From: Prevotellaceae bacterium UBA5903
Lineage (GTDB): Bacteria > Bacteroidota > Bacteroidia > Bacteroidales > Bacteroidaceae
Assembly (NCBI GenBank): GCA_002431845.1
Contig: DJEH01000093.1
Coordinates: 1 to 5,975, forward strand
Length of the DNA stretch: 5,975 nt
Reading direction: 5' to 3'
Shown piece by piece: positions 1-5,008 of this stretch. Every line of letters begins with the position of its first letter. The first letter of the stretch is position 1. Made by a program: the position numbers and the translations under genes. The notes under the pieces were generated by a model, which was given only the letters and a program-made list of their open reading frames with translations, searched no databases and was not told where the DNA came from.

Positions 1-37
1 GCCACAGAAAGTGCTTCAAATGTGAAAATAAAAAGAT

Positions 38-75
38 CCATTTATATAATAATTTTGAACACCTACTTAAATAAA
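38..75 (+). promoter_or_regulatory. Putative promoter/leader element of the glycosyltransferase gene
   Basis: The segment contains TAATTTTG at 50-57, an exact match to the Bacteroidetes -7 consensus TAnnTTTG, 24 bases before the chosen ATG at 82. I see no TTTG at the usual -33 distance, so the promoter call is tentative. The same sequence recurs almost unchanged before the next gene (1141-1180), with 26 of 30 aligned columns identical in the core (47-75 against 1152-1180). That recurrence is the stronger evidence that this is a functional element. It also argues that bases 22-81 are leader and not coding. Confidence 0.4.
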
Positions 76-81
76 AAAACG

Positions 82-1122
82 ATGATAACGACGGATAAGG
101 TGGCGGTGGTAATACTCAATTGGAATGGTTGCAATATGATGCGCCAGTTCCTACCATCGGTGGTCGAACACTCACAACCCGAAGGATTAGTAATCGTTGC
201 AGACAATGGTTCAACCGATGATTCGGTAGCTATGCTTCGCAATGAGTTTCCCGAGGTAGTTGTCGTTCAACTTGACCAAAACTATGGCTTTGCCGAGGGC
301 TACAACCAAGCTCTTGCGCAGATTGATGCCCCTTATTACTTGTTGCTCAACTCCGATGTAGAGGTAACCCCCCATTGGTTGCAACCATTGTTGCACTACA
401 TGAATGCCCATCCCGAAGTGGCTGCTTGTCAGCCCAAGTTGCTCAGTCAGTGCAACAAACAAATGTTCGAGTATGCGGGCGGTGCAGGTGGATTTATCGA
501 CTATTTGGGCTATCCTTTTTGTCGTGGCAGAGTGTTTGATAAGGTTGAAGAAGACCACGGACAATACAACTCCATTTGCCCCATATTGTGGGCCACAGGA
601 GCCGCACTCTTGATTAGGCGTACCGATTGGCAACAGAGTGGAGGACTTGATGGCAGATTTTTTGCCCACATGGAGGAAATAGACCTTTGTTGGCGTTTGC
701 GTGCCCGTGGCAGACAGATTGTATGTGTGCCAACGAGCGTTGTTTACCACGTAGGCGGTGGCACACTCAATGCTGGAAATCCGCGCAAAACGTTTTTAAA
801 CTTCCGCAATAACCTACTGATGCTCTACAAAAATTTGCCCGACAACGAGTTGCATAGCGTTATGTGGCGTCGCAAATTGCTTGATATAGTAGCTGCAACC
901 AAGTTCTTGCTCAGTGGCGATATTCCCAACTTTCGTGCTGTAATGAAGGCACGCAAGGAGTTTAAGCGCATGCGCAATGACTTTAATGCCGACCGCGCAG
1001 AGAATATGCAACTTGCTGTAGATGGTGGACGCAATATTCCGCAACGCATCAACAAGAGCATCTTGCTTATGTTCTACCTTAAAGGCGTTAAGACCTTTGC
1101 CGATATGCACATCTGCAAGTAA
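82..1122 (+). CDS. Family 2 glycosyltransferase (GT-A fold, rhamnosyltransferase-like)
   Basis: Predicted 346-residue inverting glycosyltransferase of the GT2 / COG1216 type, which moves a sugar from a nucleotide donor to a growing polysaccharide or lipid-linked glycan at the cytoplasmic face of the membrane. Visible motifs, in order: the first beta strand and turn VVILNWNG (about 9-16); the nucleotide-binding DNGSTDDS (41-48); the metal-binding DXD-like region LLLNSDVEV (87-95); the acceptor and catalytic region HMEEIDLCWRLR (196-207), carrying the expected acidic pair; and VVYHVGGGT (220-228). The C-terminal ~110 residues are basic and amphipathic, with no clear transmembrane helix. The frame is open from a GTG at 22, but the ATG at 82 is preferred: it puts a good hydrophobic strand near the N-terminus, follows an A-rich leader, and leaves a promoter-like element upstream. 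Acceptor and donor cannot be read from sequence. No other glycan genes are visible in the window. Confidence 0.93.
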   Translation: MITTDKVAVVILNWNGCNMMRQFLPSVVEHSQPEGLVIVADNGSTDDSVAMLRNEFPEVVVVQLDQNYGFAEGYNQALAQIDAPYYLLLNSDVEVTPHWLQPLLHYMNAHPEVAACQPKLLSQCNKQMFEYAGGAGGFIDYLGYPFCRGRVFDKVEEDHGQYNSICPILWATGAALLIRRTDWQQSGGLDGRFFAHMEEIDLCWRLRARGRQIVCVPTSVVYHVGGGTLNAGNPRKTFLNFRNNLLMLYKNLPDNELHSVMWRRKLLDIVAATKFLLSGDIPNFRAVMKARKEFKRMRNDFNADRAENMQLAVDGGRNIPQRINKSILLMFYLKGVKTFADMHICK

Positions 1123-1140
1123 GTGTATGTGTTCAGTAAG

Positions 1141-1180
1141 CCATTATTTCGTAATAATTTTTGAATGCCTACTTAATAAA
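1141..1180 (+). promoter_or_regulatory. Putative promoter/leader element, near-copy of the one at 38-75
   Basis: The element begins CCATT, contains TAATAATTTTTG (1152-1163) and ends CCTACTTAATAAA (1168-1180). It matches 38-75 apart from a short variable stretch, one extra T in the T run and one missing A. The extra T widens the -7-like motif by one base (TA-3-TTTG), so it is a weaker match to TAnnTTTG. It lies 28 bases before the TTG start of the methyltransferase and 18 bases after the glycosyltransferase stop. A separate transcript for the downstream gene is plausible. Confidence 0.35.
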
Positions 1181-1208
1181 TCTCTATAATCCCTAAAATC
1201 AGAATACA

Positions 1209-1916
1209 TTGGCTGCTTTATATCTTATCCCCGTAACTTTAGGCGACTCGCCATTGCAACAAGTATTGCCCGCTTACAACAAAGAGGTAATCCTTGGCAT
1301 AAAGCATTTTATAGTAGAAGAAGTTCGCACCGCTCGCAGATTCTTAAAGCAAGTAGACCGCAATATCAATATCGACGAACTCACGTTTTGCCCTATGGGC
1401 AAGCATGCCGATGTTGCGTTGTTTTCAAAATATCTTGACCCACTGAGAAAGGGCGAGAGCATTGGTGTTATTAGCGAAGCCGGGTGTCCTGCTGTGGCCG
1501 ATCCTGGTGCCGATGTGGTGGCAATAGCCCAACGCGAGGGACTACGGGTGGTGCCACTTGTAGGCCCATCGTCAATATTGTTGGCCGTGATGGGCTCGGG
1601 CTTCAATGGGCAGAGTTTCGCATTTCATGGCTATTTGCCCATCAATCCTACCGAGCGTGCTAAACGTATCAAACAACTTGAAAACCGTTCGGCAGTTGAG
1701 CATCAAACGCAACTTTTTATTGAGACTCCCTATCGCAACCACAAGATGATAGCCGACCTACTTGCTACCTGCAACCCCCGCACGCGCCTTTGTATAGCCT
1801 CGGGGCTGACTACCGAACAGGAGTTCTTGCGCTCGCACACCATAAAAGAATGGAAGCAAACTCCGCCTCCCGATATAAACAAAATACCTACAATTTTTGC
1901 CATATATGCAGGGTAG
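1209..1916 (+). CDS. RsmI-like SAM-dependent methyltransferase (tetrapyrrole methylase fold)
   Basis: A 235-residue protein of the tetrapyrrole (corrin/porphyrin) methylase superfamily, COG0313-like. The family member RsmI methylates the ribose of C1402 in 16S rRNA. This protein looks like the shorter paralogue common in Bacteroidetes, whose substrate I cannot state. Motifs: N-terminal strand LYLIPVTLGD (4-13); ISEAGCPAVADPGADVV (88-104), equivalent to the SDAGTPxISDPG loop of RsmI; VVPLVGPSS (114-122) followed by SGFNGQSFAFHGYLP (130-144), equivalent to the GPSA and GFLP segments; and FIETPYRNHKM (170-180), equivalent to the FYESPHR motif. RsmI is usually about 280 residues, so the C-terminal extension is missing; this looks like the normal form of the short paralogue and not a truncation. 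The start must be TTG: an in-frame stop lies at 1194 and no ATG or GTG falls between it and the first conserved strand. The HAD gene follows after 62 bases. Confidence 0.88.
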   Translation: MAALYLIPVTLGDSPLQQVLPAYNKEVILGIKHFIVEEVRTARRFLKQVDRNINIDELTFCPMGKHADVALFSKYLDPLRKGESIGVISEAGCPAVADPGADVVAIAQREGLRVVPLVGPSSILLAVMGSGFNGQSFAFHGYLPINPTERAKRIKQLENRSAVEHQTQLFIETPYRNHKMIADLLATCNPRTRLCIASGLTTEQEFLRSHTIKEWKQTPPPDINKIPTIFAIYAG

Positions 1917-1978
1917 GGGATAAATAATAGCAAGCTTACTTTTTTAGAATAATCTTTTCTTTTTGTAAACACAAAAAA

Positions 1979-2641
1979 ATGCTTGACACAGTAGTTTTCG
2001 ATTTAGATGGTACGTTGCTCAACACACTAAACGATTTGGCCAATAGTGTGAATTATGCATTGGCAAAACATGCACTTCCCACCCGCACCGTGCCCGAAAT
2101 AAGACGTTTCCTTGGCAATGGCATACGCTATTTGATGAAGAAGTCTGTGGGCGATAATGTAAAAAACGATTGCGAGTTTGAGCCCGTCTTTCAAACATTT
2201 CGCTCGCATTATGTAGAACATTGTTTAGATACCACGCAGCCTTATCCTGGTATTATGCCATTGCTTAAAGACTTAAAGCAGATGGGTATAAAAATGGCTA
2301 TCGTGTCAAACAAGTTGCATCCTGCTGTGCAAGAGCTGGCACATCGTTTTTTTGAGGGCTACATATCGTCGGCTGTAGGCGAAAGTCTTACGGTACGTCG
2401 CAAACCCAACCCCGATGCTGTGCTTGCAGCCTTAAAAGAATTGGGGAGCACGGCCAGCAATGCCATCTATGTGGGCGACTCAGAGGTAGACCTTGAAACC
2501 TCTAAAAACGCTAATTTGCGTTGTGCATTAGTCACATGGGGCTTTCGCGACGAGAACTTTTTGCGCGCATTGCCTTCGGCCGATAGTGCATTATTTGTGC
2601 ATCAACCAGCCGAACTGCTCAACCTCTTTCAGAAGGGGTAA
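1979..2641 (+). CDS. HAD-superfamily phosphatase, phosphoglycolate phosphatase-like
   Basis: A 220-residue HAD subfamily IA hydrolase. All four catalytic motifs are present: motif I FDLDGTLLN (7-15), with nucleophile Asp8 and general acid/base Asp10; motif II IVSNK (108-112), with Ser110; motif III Lys142 in RRKPNPDAV; motif IV YVGDSEVDLETSKNA (164-178), with Mg-binding Asp167 and Asp171. A helical cap of about 70 residues lies between motifs I and II, as in Gph and beta-phosphoglucomutase-like enzymes. The KPNP context and GDSxxD form favour phosphoglycolate phosphatase (Gph type: 2-phosphoglycolate to glycolate). Substrate specificity within HAD-IA cannot be settled from motifs, and a pyrophosphatase or other sugar-phosphate phosphatase is possible. 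The ATG follows an A-rich stretch (ACACAAAAAA) with no Shine-Dalgarno sequence, typical of Bacteroidetes. It may share a transcript with the methyltransferase upstream (62-base gap). Confidence 0.9.
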   Translation: MLDTVVFDLDGTLLNTLNDLANSVNYALAKHALPTRTVPEIRRFLGNGIRYLMKKSVGDNVKNDCEFEPVFQTFRSHYVEHCLDTTQPYPGIMPLLKDLKQMGIKMAIVSNKLHPAVQELAHRFFEGYISSAVGESLTVRRKPNPDAVLAALKELGSTASNAIYVGDSEVDLETSKNANLRCALVTWGFRDENFLRALPSADSALFVHQPAELLNLFQKG

Positions 2642-2759
2642 ATGCTTATTTAAGCCAATCTTATTAATTTTTATTGAAGCATTTCAACAAAGAAATAATG
2701 AGTAATCACTTACAATTTCAAGCATAATCCTCTCTTTAACAATCATATCCCCACCAACT

Positions 2760-3710
2760 ATGAGTATACTTTCTTCAATTTTCGGAACAGCTAAGCCTAC
2801 CCCCGAACAACAATTCATTACCCTTCGCGACGACGGCGTAAGAGCCATGCAAATGAACGAACTGCCTTATGCCGAAAAGTGTCTTTTGGCAGCTCTCGAA
2901 ATCAATGACGACTTGAAGACAAAAGGTTTCTTGGCCGAAGTATATTTGCGCATGAACAACAACGAAAAGGCGCTACCACTCTTGCAGTCTCTCGCAGCAA
3001 GCAGTGACGACACGCTCGAGATAGACTTACTATTGGCGCAAACCCAAGGCAAACTAAAAATGTATGATGCCCAGCGACAAACGTGTGCATCTGTCATGGC
3101 TTCACATCCACAAGAGCCCCGTGCGCTCTACCTTGCAGCTGAGGCCGACCACGGACTCTCTGACGATTTCATGGCTATTGCACACCTTACGCAGTGCCTT
3201 GCCATTCAGCCCAACTATAGCCAAGCACAGTTTTTACGCGCCGAGGTGCTAAAGGGCATGGGACAATGGAATGAAGTGTTGGCTGATGCTTGTCAGTTGG
3301 TCAAAGCCGATGCCGAAAACGTAGACTATCTTTTGCTTCGTGCCGATGCTTATGTAGCGCTTGCAAAGACAGACGAGGCTATTGCCGACTACCAAAAAGT
3401 ACAGCAACTCAACCCCTTCTGCGACGATGCTGTGCTGCGACTTGGTAGCATTTATGAGCAAACATCGCAATGGGACAAGGCGCTACAACTCTACGATGAG
3501 GCCATAAACCTCCGTCCCGATTTTGCTGCTGCATATAAGGCACGTGGTGGTGTAAAAAATCATCTCAAGGACGTGACAGGTGCTGCAGCCGATTTAAAAC
3601 GCTCGCTCGAACTTGCTCCAGAAAAGGCCACCGACTACGATGGCGAATATACTAACGTAGAAAACGAAATGAACGATCGCTACAAGCGCCTTAACCCTTA
3701 TGCCTTTTAA
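2760..3710 (+). CDS. Tetratricopeptide repeat (TPR) protein
   Basis: A 316-residue protein made almost wholly of TPR-type helix-turn-helix repeats. From about residue 20 to 287 I see roughly eight units of 33-34 residues. The clearest are 187-219 (contains RADAYVALAKTDEAIADY and ends QLNP), 220-254 (LGSIYEQTSQWDKALQLYDE, ends NLRP) and 255-287. Each shows the A/G-x-x-Y/L at helix A, A-x-x-x-Y/L at helix B and a Pro at the end. The N-terminus (MSILSSIFGTAKPTPEQQ) has no lipobox or cleavable signal, and no transmembrane segment is seen, so a cytoplasmic scaffold or interaction role is likely. Partner and pathway are unknown. The C-terminus (about 290-316) is polar and charged and ends in NPYAF. 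The ATG at 2760 has no Shine-Dalgarno sequence. It is separated from the HAD gene by 118 AT-rich bases, so it may be transcribed separately. Confidence 0.9.
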   Translation: MSILSSIFGTAKPTPEQQFITLRDDGVRAMQMNELPYAEKCLLAALEINDDLKTKGFLAEVYLRMNNNEKALPLLQSLAASSDDTLEIDLLLAQTQGKLKMYDAQRQTCASVMASHPQEPRALYLAAEADHGLSDDFMAIAHLTQCLAIQPNYSQAQFLRAEVLKGMGQWNEVLADACQLVKADAENVDYLLLRADAYVALAKTDEAIADYQKVQQLNPFCDDAVLRLGSIYEQTSQWDKALQLYDEAINLRPDFAAAYKARGGVKNHLKDVTGAAADLKRSLELAPEKATDYDGEYTNVENEMNDRYKRLNPYAF

Positions 3711-3823
3711 ACTTCATTTCGGAAAAATTGACCAATATTTTTTGTACAACTTTCGACTCAAAATAGAAGCAAAAAACTGCTTAGAAACGCGTCTTTAGCT
3801 ACAAAAATAGCCTATTCATACAC

Positions 3824-3938
3824 AAGGATACGTATGCTAACACTGTAAGGATACGTATCCTTAGCACTTAAGGATACGTATTCTTAGCATATAAGGATAC
3901 GTGTTCTTAGCATATAAGGATACGTATCCTTGTAGTGT
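3824..3938 (+). repeat. Five tandem 23-bp repeats with a 16-bp palindromic core
   Basis: Five head-to-tail units start at 3824, 3847, 3870, 3893 and 3916, exactly 23 bp apart. All begin AAGGATACGT. The core in units 2 and 5 is the perfect palindrome AAGGATACGTATCCTT; unit 3 has one and unit 4 two changes in it. The 7-bp tails are AGCACTT (unit 2) and AGCATAT (units 3 and 4). The end units diverge in their right half: unit 1 reads GCTAACACTGT and unit 5 ends GTAGTGT. These outer segments are reverse complements of each other, so the array is symmetric. The 7-bp tails are not unique spacers, so this is not a CRISPR array. It lies in the spacer after the TPR gene and before mobile-element debris. 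Function unknown. Confidence 0.93.
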
Positions 3939-3952
3939 TAGCATACGTGTTT
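3826..3952 (+). repeat. Long inverted repeat; potential ~120-nt RNA hairpin
   Basis: The tandem array doubles as one large inverted repeat. Bases 3830-3862 pair with 3916-3948: 31 of 33 positions are Watson-Crick and the other two (3845/3933 and 3846/3932) are G-T. Four more outward positions (3826-3829 with 3949-3952) pair if G-T is allowed. Inside, 3870-3885 pairs with 3893-3908 over 16 positions, 13 Watson-Crick and 3 G-T, closed by a 7-nt loop (3886-3892). A short internal loop (3863-3869 facing 3909-3915) separates the two stems. No U-run follows, so it does not look like a standard intrinsic terminator. It could be a stable 3'-UTR or small-RNA structure, a cruciform-forming DNA site or a MITE-like element. 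Perfect terminal target duplications are not apparent. Confidence 0.75.
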
Positions 3953-4175
3953 AAATATAGTTATATCGTAACTGCCTGAAAATCAATAACAAACGTTTGC
4001 TCTCATTATTGTGATTTTTTTGACGAGGCAACAGGTCGTCCCATTTTTTTTAAATCTCAGCGCATGCGTTTTCGCTATTTTAGGAAAAATAGAACAATGT
4101 GCAGTGCTTTTTAGTGTCCTTTCTAGCCCTACGCAAAACTTGTCTTCTAAAGGCGAAAATACAGAAACTAAATAG
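3953..4175. other. Gene-free AT-rich spacer at the border with mobile-element DNA
   Basis: No complete gene is supported here. Small structures visible are the palindrome CAAACGTTTG (3990-3999), framed by an imperfect inverted pair AAAATCAATAA (3979-3989) and TTATTGTGATTTT (4006-4018) that is followed by seven Ts, and the 8-bp palindrome CGCATGCG (4061-4068). The plus frame that is coding after 4176 is also open backwards to 3990, with no ATG start, and is broken only by a TAG at 4173-4175. Its last ~20 codons before that TAG (from about 4113) are polar and Ser/Thr/Asn-rich and read like real protein. The part before that is hydrophobic and T-rich and may be chance. The exact left end of the mobile remnant cannot be placed. 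Confidence 0.45.
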
Positions 4176-4327
4176 CCTAATGTTGATACAAAGCAAATTG
4201 ACGAAGCAATAGTCAAGGCAGAGAAAGAAGGAAACACAGAAAAGTTGAAGAAGTTGTTCAGCCTTTCGCCCGAAGAACGTGATGCTTTTATGAGGGAGGA
4301 AATGGACCGACCTGCATACGCCCCCCT
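4176..4327 (+). pseudogene. Segment 1 of the polyvalent remnant (first frame)
   Basis: After the TAG at 4173 this frame reads PNVDTKQIDEAIVKAEKEGN and continues through LKKLFSLSPEERDAFM to about REEMDRPAYA at the C tract. It is a highly charged, probably helical stretch whose composition is clearly protein-like. There is no start codon before the ATG at 4293 (in DAFMREEM), so this segment cannot be an independent gene start and must be the continuation of an interrupted frame. Beyond 4327 the frame reads basic, Trp-rich nonsense and soon stops, while the coding signal moves to the frame of the ATG at 4334. Confidence 0.6.
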
Positions 4328-4333
4328 AAGGAG

Positions 4334-5008
4334 ATGGAGAAACGTAAGCAGGACCTTATGGCGTGGAACTCTGGAAAGGTGTTTAACGGAACGTGCTATC
4401 CTATAAATCCTATAAGGTTGTGGAATGATGTGTATACCCAATTGGGGTATGAGGTAGGTACGGAGGTTCCTCAGTTGTTCTCTGATATTGTACCTACCAC
4501 TGGTTTTGATAGCTATAAGTTGGTTGCCACAAATGGCAGTGTATTTTATTTTCCTACAAGGTCTACTAACACCTATAATGCTGTGGTGGATGAGATTGTG
4601 TATCAGACCAAAGTGGCAAATGCTGATGCAATAGAAGAGACAGCCCGCATGTTTGAGCAATGGGTAAACGACGAATTGTCACAACGAGGAGAGAAAAGTC
4701 CGTTCCTTACAGACGTAGACCCTTATATTGAAGAGCAATATGCACGGCATAACTATGAGATGTATAAGTTTTTGATGGGTGATAAGGCAATGCCTTATGA
4801 GGAATATAAGCAAACACCGCAAGCCCTTAATGGATTGGTATATTTGACAAGAGATGAGTTGCAGACATTTGGTAAGGACTTGAAGCATATCTTTGATACC
4901 ATACAGCAAAAGGTAGATAAGGAAACAGGAAATACGCTTATGTATCACAAGGGTGATGTGGTATTTCCATTGAACCATGTAGAGAAACTTTGCGCGATGT
5001 TGTTATAG
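4334..5008 (+). CDS. Segment 2 of the polyvalent remnant: 224-codon open frame, domain unknown
   Basis: The frame opens at an ATG at 4334, but coding similarity to segment 1 indicates it was entered from upstream through codons 4322-4333 (P-P-K-E before the Met). It encodes a polar, Tyr- and Asn-rich protein with no signal peptide, membrane segment or motif I recognise. It reads as an N-terminal beta-rich part (residues about 17-95, including TNGSVFYFPTRS at 67-78) followed by a helical part (about 96-200). Residues 1-217 look genuine. The final seven (KLCAMLL) follow the second frameshift and are an artefact. A gene caller would report this as a free-standing hypothetical protein. I regard it as an internal piece of a longer protein, and whether it is expressed alone is unknown. 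Confidence 0.6.
   Translation: MEKRKQDLMAWNSGKVFNGTCYPINPIRLWNDVYTQLGYEVGTEVPQLFSDIVPTTGFDSYKLVATNGSVFYFPTRSTNTYNAVVDEIVYQTKVANADAIEETARMFEQWVNDELSQRGEKSPFLTDVDPYIEEQYARHNYEMYKFLMGDKAMPYEEYKQTPQALNGLVYLTRDELQTFGKDLKHIFDTIQQKVDKETGNTLMYHKGDVVFPLNHVEKLCAMLL

Noticed and set aside
22..81. GTG start at 22 extending the glycosyltransferase by 20 residues
   Set aside because: The extra residues (KIKRSIYIIILNTYL...) come from AT-rich leader containing a -7-like box that is duplicated before the next gene. GT2 proteins normally start a few residues before the first beta strand, as the ATG at 82 does.
211..750. Minus-strand 179-codon open frame inside the glycosyltransferase
   Set aside because: It is the antisense shadow of a gene with clear GT2 motifs and has no motif of its own.
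2640..2683. Terminator after the HAD gene (AAATGCTT paired with AAGCATTT)
   Set aside because: An 8-bp A-T-rich stem with a 28-base loop and no following T-run is expected by chance in AT-rich spacer.
3824..3938. CRISPR array
   Set aside because: The units are contiguous 23-mers with near-identical 7-bp tails, so there are no unique spacers, and no cas genes are present.
3824..3938. Iterons of a plasmid-type replication origin
   Set aside because: The spacing is iteron-like, but no replication initiator gene is in the window, and the palindromic core with mirrored ends is not typical of iterons.
3979..4021. Intrinsic terminator (inverted pair followed by seven Ts)
   Set aside because: The stem is almost all A-T, has a two-base bulge, and its loop is itself a palindrome. 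Stability is too low to claim termination from sequence alone.
4320..4327. Programmed ribosomal frameshift site
   Set aside because: A -1 slip on the C tract could join the frames, but no canonical slippery heptamer in the incoming frame or clear downstream pseudoknot is seen, and a second unrelated break follows at 4985.
3983..4660. Minus-strand 225-codon open frame
   Set aside because: It lies opposite the plus-strand coding segments, its translation is low-complexity and Cys/His/Ser-rich in a shadow-like way, and it spans both spacer and coding DNA with no recognisable motif.
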